Positions 1 through 5,414 of a stretch of DNA of 9,317 nt are shown here, one piece after another. The DNA is from DASZXJ01 sp035545895 (lineage in GTDB: Bacteria > Planctomycetota > Phycisphaerae > Tepidisphaerales > Tepidisphaeraceae). The notes beneath the pieces are model-generated. The model was not told the DNA's origin. It saw nothing but the letters and a program-made list of their open reading frames with translations, and searched no databases. Position numbers and translations under genes: made by a program. Positions within the stretch are counted from its first letter, which is position 1, and every line of letters begins with the position of its first letter. The DNA is taken from assembly GCA_035545895.1 (NCBI GenBank), contig DASZXJ010000072.1, positions 1-9,317 of the forward strand, in the 5' to 3' direction.

Positions 1-782
1 ATCGGGTTGCCCAGCCAGGCGCGGTCGGTGGGATTATCGATCGCGAGCATCTCCATCACTCGAACCAAACCTTCAGCATGGGAGACCATGACATGCCGCA
101 TTCGAATTTGCCATTCGGGTGCCTGGTTGGTGGTTTCATAAACTGGGACTTGGATTTGGGCGGATGGATTTTGTTCATCGATTGGCTCGCCGCTTACCTG
201 ATAAACAACCCCAGAATGGGTCACTTTGATGACCGGCTGCGCCTTGGCGAGCAATGGAATTCCGCGAACGATCACAGTGGCTTGTGAATCCAGCTTGCCT
301 TCGATTCTGTCGAGAAGTTGGCTCTGCACATAGAGTTCTAGGGAGAAGTCATCGGCCCCGGCCGCCGGGCCACCGGTGGTTTCCTGGACCGCCCGGATGG
401 TGATGGAGCCGCTCGCCGCAGGCTGCGAAGAAGGTCCTTTTATTTTGGACAGATCAGGATGACCGGCGGGAAGATTCACCCCGACAGGCATCGCAGCATC
501 GGCCGCCCCGGAGGAATTGGGGTTTTTAAGCATCTGCGAGATGTCAGGATGACCCGCCGGTAGCGAACCGAGAGAGGCAGCCGGTTGGTCGGGTTTGGAA
601 GTAACGTCAGGATGTCCCGGAGGAAACTCCGAAGCAGTTGGTTGCGTTGCCGGCGCATCGGCACTGGCCAGGATCGTATGACGCGCGGTTGCGGAATTGG
701 TTGTCACCCCGGGCGTGTTGTTACAACCGCCAAGCGTCCACAGGCCGCCCAGAGCAAGGATGATGAAATAATTTCGTATCAT
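1..782 (-). CDS. Lipoprotein with three GHPD repeats, next to ccmF (3' end outside window)
   Basis: The open frame runs from ATG at 782 through the left edge, giving 260 visible codons. The start is supported by GGAGG at 788-792, 5 nt upstream. Residues 7-19 are hydrophobic and end in a lipobox (LGGC, Cys20), so the protein is probably a lipid-anchored envelope protein. Residues 21-125 are a low-complexity linker rich in Ala, Pro, Ser and Thr. It carries three near-identical motifs: PPGHPDVT (54-61), PAGHPDIS (75-82) and PAGHPDLS (105-112). From about residue 127 a beta-rich domain begins, with VTHSGVVYQV (187-196), VPVYETT (212-218), MRHVMV (228-233) and NPTDRAWLG (250-258). From memory this resembles carboxypeptidase-regulatory-like (Ig-type) domains, but I cannot confirm the family. 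The gene lies 12 nt after ccmF on the same strand, so a role in cytochrome c maturation or haem-protein assembly is inferred from context. It is not a recognisable CcmG or CcmH thioredoxin-type protein. Confidence 0.85.
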   Translation of the reverse strand, partial: MIRNYFIILALGGLWTLGGCNNTPGVTTNSATARHTILASADAPATQPTASEFPPGHPDVTSKPDQPAASLGSLPAGHPDISQMLKNPNSSGAADAAMPVGVNLPAGHPDLSKIKGPSSQPAASGSITIRAVQETTGGPAAGADDFSLELYVQSQLLDRIEGKLDSQATVIVRGIPLLAKAQPVIKVTHSGVVYQVSGEPIDEQNPSAQIQVPVYETTNQAPEWQIRMRHVMVSHAEGLVRVMEMLAIDNPTDRAWLGNP

Positions 783-794
783 TGCAACCTCCAA

Positions 795-2849
795 TCAAAC
801 CGAAGCGCGAACTCCCATTTGACCGCGATTCTTGCGAGATTTCTTGCTCTTTACTTGAGGGGCTGGTGCGGGAGCGGCTGGGACCGCGGCCAGGCGTCGG
901 GCGAGCCTGGGGAACAATCCAATCAGCCCGCCGAGAGTTAAAACCACGCCGCCGATCCAGATCCAGATCACCAATGGGTTGATGATGACTTGAATCGCAA
1001 CGTTTCCCTTGCCGTCAGAAGATGCGAGAGTGACGTAAACGTCTTCACGCAGCGATGAATCGATCGAGACTTCACTACTGGCCTGTTCATCCCACTTGTT
1101 GTATTGCCTGATCTGTGGAGTGAGCGTGCTTTGCCTGCCATGCGAATCGGTTATCTGCAGCGTGGCTTGCAACGCCTGAAAGTTGGCCGCTTCGACTGGC
1201 CGTAGATCAGTCAACGTCAATGTCCGGCCGGCAAACTGGATCGTGTCATTTTGCTTGATGGAAAATGTTTCTTTTTGGCTGAATAGACTCGAGCCGGTGA
1301 TCCCGATGACAATGAGAATTACACCGACATGCACAATCTGCGCCGCATAGCGGCGCCGATTGACGGGAAGCATGTGGGCCAGGGAGGCGACGATTGTCAG
1401 TTGATGATTAAGTGAGAATAACCGAACCGAGCGAAACAGATCGACCAGCACCGCGGTCACTGCGGCGGCTGCGATCACGGCTGCAATGAGCGCCCAGAGG
1501 TTCGTCAATCCGCTGATTGCAAATCCCGCCATCGCCAGGGCCGCGGCAATCGCCGGCACGATCAGCCCTCGCGCCAATCGCGCGGCAGCATCCTTGCCAT
1601 ATCCAAGCAGCGGACCAACCGCCATCAATGCAATCAGCAGCAAGCCCAAGGGAGCAACGACTTTATTGTAGAAGGTTGGCCCAACAGTGACTTGCTGATC
1701 GGCCAGTACAGTGCTGATCAATGGGAAGATCGTGCCGACCAGGGTCACGACCGTCATTCCGACAAGCAAAACATTGGTCGCTAGGAAAAATCCCTCGCGT
1801 CCACTGAGGATTTCCAATTCGTGCTCGGGCTTGAGCAGTTTTCGGCGAGCGATCATGACCAGGACGCTGAACGCGATGCTGGCGGTTAAAAACACGAGGA
1901 AAAAGGTGCCGATCAACGATTTTCCGAATGAGTGCACCGAATCAATCACGCCGCTGCGGGTGATGTATGTGCCGAAGATGCAAAGAATGAATGTGACGGC
2001 AACGAGGCTTGCGTTCCATCGCTTGAACATGCCGCGATGTTGCTGAATCATGATGGAATGCAACAGGGCCGTTCCTGTTAGCCAGGGGAGCAGCGACGCA
2101 TTTTCAACCGGGTCCCACGCCCAGTAACCACCCCAACCGAGTTCGACGTAGGCCCACTGTGCGCCCAGAAGAATTCCGATGCTGAGAAATAACCAGGAAA
2201 CCATCGCCCAAGGACGGACAAGTGAAAGCCATTGATTGTCCGTTCGACCGCCAACGAGAACGCCGACGAGCAATGCGAATGGAATCGTATAGCCCGCGTA
2301 GCCAAGGAACAGCATGGGCGGATGGGCAATCATGCCAGGATTCTGGAGCATGGGGTTCAGTCCGTGGCCATCGGTTGGAACAAGGTCGGCAGTAACGAAC
2401 GGATTGGCAGCAAACAACATCAACGCCGCGAAGAACCCGCAAACCGCCGCAAGCGTTGCGATGGCGGCGGCGGGCTCGGCCGATGATTCTGCAAACCGCG
2501 GCATGGGCATGGTGAAGACTGCGATCGTGCTCATTGCCGCCAAAAGCCAAGCCCAAAGCAGCAAACTGCCTTCCTGGCCCGCCCAAAATGCCGCGAGCTT
2601 GTAACCGATGGGGAGAGCGCGTTCAGTGTAATGAGCAACATAATCAAGCGTGAAATCCGATCCCGCCAGCGCCGCCAATAGCGCTAAAGCGCTGATGCTC
2701 AACAAAACGAAATGAGCCGCAATCGTGCCTCGTGCGCAATCCAGAAAAACCCTGGATCGAAATCGAGCCGCTGCCACTGAGAGTAGAAACGCAATCAAAG
2801 CGGCCAGCATGGCCATGCTCAATCCGAAATTGCCGACCAGCATGGTCAT
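795..2849 (-). CDS. ccmF: CcmF, haem lyase subunit of System I cytochrome c maturation
   Basis: 684 residues, slightly longer than E. coli CcmF. CcmF is a polytopic inner-membrane protein that takes haem from holo-CcmE and attaches it to CXXCH motifs of apocytochromes on the periplasmic side. The diagnostic WWD segment (WGGYWAWDPVENA) spans residues 239-251. The four family histidines are visible: H176 in HPPML and H306 in SVHSFG would flank the WWD haem site, and H264 and H507 would bind the internal b-type haem. The conserved GQEGS is at 91-95. Many hydrophobic segments alternate with short loops. A periplasmic beta-rich domain covers about 525-620, followed by a last membrane segment (about 623-646) and a basic Ala/Pro tail. 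The start is ATG at 2849 with AAGGAG at 2855-2860. It overlaps the ccmE stop in an ATGA junction, which indicates translational coupling. A second ATG two codons in (2843) is possible. The identification is secure. Confidence 0.97.
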   Translation of the reverse strand: MTMLVGNFGLSMAMLAALIAFLLSVAAARFRSRVFLDCARGTIAAHFVLLSISALALLAALAGSDFTLDYVAHYTERALPIGYKLAAFWAGQEGSLLLWAWLLAAMSTIAVFTMPMPRFAESSAEPAAAIATLAAVCGFFAALMLFAANPFVTADLVPTDGHGLNPMLQNPGMIAHPPMLFLGYAGYTIPFALLVGVLVGGRTDNQWLSLVRPWAMVSWLFLSIGILLGAQWAYVELGWGGYWAWDPVENASLLPWLTGTALLHSIMIQQHRGMFKRWNASLVAVTFILCIFGTYITRSGVIDSVHSFGKSLIGTFFLVFLTASIAFSVLVMIARRKLLKPEHELEILSGREGFFLATNVLLVGMTVVTLVGTIFPLISTVLADQQVTVGPTFYNKVVAPLGLLLIALMAVGPLLGYGKDAAARLARGLIVPAIAAALAMAGFAISGLTNLWALIAAVIAAAAVTAVLVDLFRSVRLFSLNHQLTIVASLAHMLPVNRRRYAAQIVHVGVILIVIGITGSSLFSQKETFSIKQNDTIQFAGRTLTLTDLRPVEAANFQALQATLQITDSHGRQSTLTPQIRQYNKWDEQASSEVSIDSSLREDVYVTLASSDGKGNVAIQVIINPLVIWIWIGGVVLTLGGLIGLFPRLARRLAAVPAAPAPAPQVKSKKSRKNRGQMGVRASV

Positions 2850-3256
2850 GACTGCTCCTTGATATTTTGGTGTGGGGAATTGGGCTCATACTTGCTGGCG
2901 CACTTGGTCATCAGGACTTGGGCGCGAAAGACGCCGGCTTGGTCAAGTTGGCCTTCCACGACTACATCTCGACCGGATTGAAACATGTCCGGGATCACGC
3001 CGTGGTAGGCAACGTTGATCGAGCGTGACTTGCCGAGCATGCTGAAATTGGCGTCCAGCCCCTTCACGTTAAAATCCTGCTCGGACACTTTTCCATGAAG
3101 TCGGACTCGCTGGGTTTTGAATTGGTCATCCGCCAGGAAGTGATCAACTTCCATGTAATAAACCCAGCCGGACTTCATCCCCGCGTAGGCCAAGTAGCCA
3201 ACCGCTACAACCAGCAGCGCGCCACCCAGCAGAAGCTTTTTTTGTAGAGCTGGCAT
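2846..3256 (-). CDS. ccmE: CcmE, periplasmic haem chaperone, CxxxY variant
   Basis: 136 residues from ATG at 3256. CcmE binds haem covalently in the periplasm and delivers it to CcmF. The protein has a short N-tail (MPALQKK), one membrane anchor at about 8-26, then a beta-barrel (OB-fold) domain with VRLHGKV and VVVEGQL strands, and a C-terminal haem-binding segment, LMTKCASKYEP. Classical CcmE has HxxxY here. This one has C119-A-S-K-Y123, the CxxxY form known from Desulfovibrio and archaeal variant Ccm systems. The frame can be extended upstream to a TTG at 3295, adding 13 residues. I prefer the ATG because it gives the usual short tail before the anchor, and the TTG has no convincing ribosome-binding site. 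The SD before the ATG is also weak (GGGA about 8 nt upstream). The stop overlaps the ccmF start, and upstream lies a 202-nt gap containing an AT-rich palindrome. Confidence 0.93.
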   Translation of the reverse strand: MPALQKKLLLGGALLVVAVGYLAYAGMKSGWVYYMEVDHFLADDQFKTQRVRLHGKVSEQDFNVKGLDANFSMLGKSRSINVAYHGVIPDMFQSGRDVVVEGQLDQAGVFRAQVLMTKCASKYEPNSPHQNIKEQS

Positions 3257-3337
3257 TTTGATGTCCCGAAACGGTTCGCTGAGATAGATAATCAACTTCG
3301 ATGCCAGACAGAAGAATAGAGGACCTGAATATCGATT

Positions 3338-3356
3338 TTCTTAAAATATTTAAGAA
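3338..3356. promoter_or_regulatory. AT-rich perfect palindrome upstream of ccmE, possible operator
   Basis: An 8-bp perfect inverted repeat (TTCTTAAA and TTTAAGAA) with a 3-nt centre lies in an AT-rich patch about 80 nt upstream of the ccmE ATG. The surroundings are clearly richer in G and C. Position and symmetry fit a binding site for a dimeric regulator or the edge of a promoter for ccmE-ccmF. It does not match the FNR consensus (TTGAT-N4-ATCAA). No regulator gene is visible in the window. Confidence 0.35.
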
Positions 3357-3396
3357 TAACGATTTATGGATGGAATGAGGTGATATGGGTTCATGC

Positions 3397-3416
3397 CGTC
3401 TCTCACTCCTGAGACG
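3397..3416 (-). terminator. Weak hairpin between hexahaem cytochrome gene and ccmE
   Basis: CGTCTC (3397-3402) pairs perfectly with GAGACG (3411-3416) around an 8-nt loop, about 43 nt past the stop of the hexahaem cytochrome gene. It could end or attenuate the upstream transcript. No T-run follows it on the minus strand, so it is not a canonical intrinsic terminator. The two flanking genes could still be co-transcribed. Confidence 0.25.
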
Positions 3417-3458
3417 CCTGCTATTGAATGTATCCTGCTGTCGAGAGGGTTTATTCAG

Positions 3459-4301
3459 TTAATCCTGATGGCAGTTGAGGCACAATTGACTTCGAGCATT
3501 AGACATGACAAGCAGACTGGGTTCTTTGGAATAGAAGCTGTGGCACGAGACACAACCCACGCGATTGTCAAAGAAGTGAATCTTGGGATTCACCATCTGA
3601 GGAGGTTTCAGCCTAATCCTGATTCGATCCTGACTGAAGTGCAAACCGTTCATGGTGGATCCGATCGGATGCTCCTGACAGGCTGAATTTGAGATAGCGC
3701 CGGTCACGGCCACCTCGCGAGACATCAAGCCGTCATGGCAGGAAAGACATTTTTCGGATTCGCGATCGAAGCGTCCGGGCGATATTTCAGAGCGATCAAG
3801 AGCGCTTCGGTCAGGCCATGTGAGATGCGCTTTTCCAATTGCAAGCACATGTCCGTTTTCGCGATTGATGCCATCCGCCGTATGGCAATTCATGCAGAAA
3901 ATGCCGGAAATATCAGGCTTTCTAAGCAGTGCATCTTTTTCTTTCGCGGCAGTCGAATGGTCGGAAAGATTGTCATTGTGACAGGTCGTGCACGTCATTC
4001 GCCCGTTGATCAGCGGGAGTTCCGCAGGCACTTTCATGGACGGGACCACGTCGATGGGGTGTGAAAAGAGTTGCTCAGTGGGATGACATTGCTGGCACTG
4101 GACGGCCGCTGAGTTTCCGCTCTGAGATTTCCAGGCCGGTCCGTCTGCATCGGTTTTGGCTGAAGCGCACACCTGCGCATTGATGCGATTGCCGTGGCCA
4201 AGGCTTCCAAGCAGAACGCTTGTTAGCAGCAAGAGGCAGGTACGTTTCCGGGAAATACGTCGAATAGACCACTGGGGCTCGCATTGAGCCGGAAATGACA
4301 T
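3459..4301 (-). CDS. Secreted hexahaem c-type cytochrome
   Basis: 280 residues from ATG at 4301. There are six CXXCH haem-attachment motifs: CQQCH 69-73, CTTCH 104-108, CMNCH 136-140, CLSCH 185-189, CVSCH 250-254 and CLNCH 274-278. The N-terminus has a basic stretch (RRISRKR) and a hydrophobic core (LLLLTSVLLGS), so the protein is exported, probably soluble in the periplasm. Two HPI motifs (81-83 and 211-213) may supply distal haem ligands. The order CXXCH, HPI, CXXCH, CXXCH occurs twice, suggesting an internal duplication. An ATG 13 codons upstream (4340) is in frame but lacks an SD, whereas the chosen start has GGGAGG 6 nt before it. The gene is divergent from the tetrahaem gene at 4598 and upstream of ccmE on the same strand. 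Electron carriage is certain in type; the redox partner is unknown. Confidence 0.93.
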   Translation of the reverse strand: MSFPAQCEPQWSIRRISRKRTCLLLLTSVLLGSLGHGNRINAQVCASAKTDADGPAWKSQSGNSAAVQCQQCHPTEQLFSHPIDVVPSMKVPAELPLINGRMTCTTCHNDNLSDHSTAAKEKDALLRKPDISGIFCMNCHTADGINRENGHVLAIGKAHLTWPDRSALDRSEISPGRFDRESEKCLSCHDGLMSREVAVTGAISNSACQEHPIGSTMNGLHFSQDRIRIRLKPPQMVNPKIHFFDNRVGCVSCHSFYSKEPSLLVMSNARSQLCLNCHQD

Positions 4302-4305
4302 TTGA

Positions 4306-4313
4306 CCCCTCCC
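4306..4313 (-). promoter_or_regulatory. Strong ribosome-binding site fixing the hexahaem cytochrome start
   Basis: Read on the minus strand this is GGGAGGGG followed by TCAA and ATG. The GGGAGG core is 6 nt from the ATG at 4301. It decides the start in favour of 4301 over the upstream in-frame ATG at 4340, which has no SD-like sequence. Confidence 0.75.
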
Positions 4314-4351
4314 AAGTTCGCTAAAACTAACTGTCGGCATACCAAGGGGGG

Positions 4352-4379
4352 CGACTGAAGAACCGGGTTCGCGGAGTCG
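4352..4379. promoter_or_regulatory. 28-bp nested dyad in the divergent intergenic region
   Basis: Outer arms CGACT (4352-4356) and AGTCG (4375-4379) enclose the palindrome GAACCGGGTTC (4360-4370). The dyad begins 50 nt upstream of the hexahaem cytochrome ATG and is 218 nt from the tetrahaem ATG. It could be an operator for a dimeric regulator or a leader hairpin of the hexahaem mRNA. No known regulator consensus is recognised. Confidence 0.35.
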
Positions 4380-4380
4380 G

Positions 4381-4474
4381 GAAAAGGAAAACGGACTATT
4401 TTCCTAATAATGGGACTGGATTATCTTTATATTGGTTGGAGACCTCATTATTTGAGCAAAAATGCGGTTTTTCG
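4381..4474. promoter_or_regulatory. AT-rich core of divergent intergenic region, probable promoters
   Basis: This is the most AT-rich stretch between the divergently transcribed cytochrome genes, with TA-rich words such as TTATCTTTATATT at 4420-4432. Promoters for both genes most likely lie here. A weak plus-strand candidate is TTTTCC, 17 nt, TATCTT. No strong match to the -35/-10 consensus is seen, so exact sites are not assigned. Confidence 0.3.
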
Positions 4475-4500
4475 GAGCAATCGTGGTATTTCCATTGCTC
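4475..4500 (+). other. Hairpin in upstream region of the tetrahaem gene
   Basis: GAGCAAT (4475-4481) and ATTGCTC (4494-4500) form a perfect 7-bp inverted repeat with a 12-nt loop, about 100 nt before the tetrahaem start. It may be an operator or part of a structured mRNA leader together with the hairpin at 4528-4556. Confidence 0.3.
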
Positions 4501-4511
4501 TATTCCCGTCA

Positions 4512-4535
4512 TTGTGGAACAGACGGGCGGGACGA
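4512..4535 (+). repeat. 24-nt repeat, copy 1 (forward)
   Basis: This 24-nt GC-rich sequence begins TTGTGGAAC and ends GGGCGGGACGA. It recurs in inverted orientation at 5340-5363 with one mismatch. Copy 1 ends 62 nt before the tetrahaem ATG, and its 3' end forms one arm of the leader hairpin at 4528-4556. Confidence 0.7.
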
Positions 4536-4556
4536 GCCAGGCGGGCACTCGTTCCG
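4528..4556 (+). other. GC-rich leader hairpin of the tetrahaem gene
   Basis: CGGGACGAG (4528-4536) pairs with CTCGTTCCG (4548-4556) through eight Watson-Crick pairs and one G-U, with an 11-nt loop. It lies 28 nt upstream of the AAGGAG ribosome-binding site at 4585-4590. No T-run follows. It could stabilise or regulate the leader, and it overlaps repeat copy 1. Confidence 0.4.
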
Positions 4557-4597
4557 AAACCTGAAAACCAAACCCGCACATCTCAAGGAGATGGCTT

Positions 4598-5266
4598 ATG
4601 AGAAACCTAGCAACCCTAACCGCGATCGTGGCGTTGTTCACGATGGCGGGGGTGGCGCAAGCCGGCATCAGTGGTTCGAAGCATGACTTCGGATCACTGG
4701 GCTGGTCGCAAAACCAAATCTGTTTGCCTTGCCACACTCCGCACAATGCCATTGTTAAAGATGGCAACGGTGTCGAAGTGGGCGGGCCTCTGTGGAACCA
4801 TACGCTTTCCACAGCAACCTATACCCTTTACCTGGATGCCAACGGCCAAGGCGTAACTGGCCAGGTTGACACCAACAGCAAACTGTGCCTGAGCTGTCAT
4901 GACGGCACGGTTGCGCTGGATAGCTTCGGAGGCGCGACGGGTAACACCAACATCGCCGGAAAAGCCAATCTGGGAAATGATCTGTCGAACGACCACCCAA
5001 TTGGCGAGGCCGCCATTTGGCCTACCCCGAATCCCTCTTACATGGTTGACCCCACCCTGCGTGCAAATGCATCCGGTGGCGCGATCATGCCCCTTCGCGC
5101 TTTGGCGGATGGACGTCAGACGGTTGGTTGCACCAGCTGCCATGAACCGCACAACCGCAAGAGCACGACCCACATGCTGTGGGTGAACAACGGCGTTGCA
5201 GGAACCACAGTTGACGGGCGTGCCGTGTCGGGTTCCCTGCTATGCTTGAATTGCCACAAGAAGTAA
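4598..5266 (+). CDS. Secreted tetrahaem c-type cytochrome
   Basis: 222 residues with four CXXCH motifs: CLPCH 42-46, CLSCH 97-101, CTSCH 178-182 and CLNCH 216-220. A clear Sec signal (MRNLATLTAIVALFTMAGVAQ) ends with AQA at 20-22, so the mature protein is periplasmic or exported. LSNDHPIG (129-136) lies between haems 2 and 3; its histidine is a plausible distal ligand. The layout CLSCHDG, HPIG, VGCxSCH, LCLNCH is shared with the C-terminal half of the hexahaem cytochrome encoded divergently. It resembles small multihaem cytochromes common in metal-reducing bacteria, but no specific named protein is assigned. The start has AAGGAG 7 nt upstream. A strong GC hairpin follows the stop, so the gene may be mainly monocistronic, separate from the NHL operon 148 nt downstream. 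Its probable role is electron shuttling to the conduit encoded downstream. Confidence 0.96.
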   Translation: MRNLATLTAIVALFTMAGVAQAGISGSKHDFGSLGWSQNQICLPCHTPHNAIVKDGNGVEVGGPLWNHTLSTATYTLYLDANGQGVTGQVDTNSKLCLSCHDGTVALDSFGGATGNTNIAGKANLGNDLSNDHPIGEAAIWPTPNPSYMVDPTLRANASGGAIMPLRALADGRQTVGCTSCHEPHNRKSTTHMLWVNNGVAGTTVDGRAVSGSLLCLNCHKK

Positions 5267-5276
5267 AGTTCGATCT

Positions 5277-5315
5277 TGCGTCCGGGCTCGACGGATGTGG
5301 CCCGGCCCGGACGCA
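5277..5315 (+). terminator. GC-rich stem-loop after the tetrahaem cytochrome gene
   Basis: TGCGTCCGGGC (5277-5287) and GCCCGGACGCA (5305-5315) are perfect 11-nt complements with a 17-nt loop, starting 10 nt after the stop codon. It is strong enough to stop or stabilise the transcript 3' end. The following bases (TCCACATTG) contain no T-run, so it is either a non-canonical terminator or an mRNA-stability element. Confidence 0.5.
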
Positions 5316-5339
5316 TCCACATTGAACTGCTATCGCAGA

Positions 5340-5363
5340 TCGTCCCGCCCGTCAGTTCCACAA
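5340..5363 (-). repeat. 24-nt repeat, copy 2 (inverted)
   Basis: This is the reverse complement of 4512-4535 with 23 of 24 matches. It ends 51 nt before the ATG of the NHL lipoprotein gene. The two copies thus bracket the tetrahaem gene, and each sits a similar distance upstream of a start codon. It lies downstream of the 5277-5315 hairpin, in the region where the NHL operon promoter would be expected. Confidence 0.7.
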
Positions 5364-5414
5364 AACTGCAGCGGAACGCAAAGTCGGAAGGGCCGGGAAA
5401 AAGGATTTACGGTC

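Noticed and set aside
2104..2586. 160-codon open frame on the minus strand inside ccmF in another frame.
   Set aside because: It lies wholly within the highly conserved WWD-containing part of ccmF, and its translation looks like a frame shadow rich in Arg, Cys and Gly.
3257..3295. Longer ccmE starting at TTG 3295.
   Set aside because: Non-ATG start with no convincing SD; it would add 13 residues ahead of the usual short N-tail and anchor.
4302..4340. Upstream start (ATG 4340) for the hexahaem cytochrome.
   Set aside because: No SD upstream of it, whereas ATG 4301 has GGGAGG at ideal spacing and a better-placed signal peptide.
4514..4530. Sigma-54 promoter in the 24-nt repeat (TGG at one end, GC at the other).
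   Set aside because: The GG to GC spacing is 9 nt, not 10, and the TTGC half is missing.
4396..4812. 138-codon minus-strand open frame across the divergent region and the start of the tetrahaem gene.
   Set aside because: It overlaps the tetrahaem gene antisense and the promoter region; no recognisable protein features.
4512..5363. Transposon or insertion sequence bounded by the 24-nt inverted repeats.
   Set aside because: No transposase, no target-site duplication seen at the outer edges, and the enclosed gene is a cytochrome; kept only as one option in the repeat finding.
5353..5405. Possible cyclic-dinucleotide (GEMM-I) riboswitch before the NHL gene, because GGAACGCAAAGTC resembles the GEMM core GGGACGCAAAGCC.
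   Set aside because: The 5' half (GCAAACC plus its hairpin) and the pairing around it are absent, and GTTCC/GGAAC pairing conflicts with the GEMM fold. An Infernal search with Rfam RF01051 over 5316-5440 would decide; a significant hit would reverse this.
5295..5414. Longer N-terminus for the NHL lipoprotein from ATG 5295.
   Set aside because: It would bury the lipoprotein signal 40 residues in, and it runs through the hairpin and repeat copy 2.
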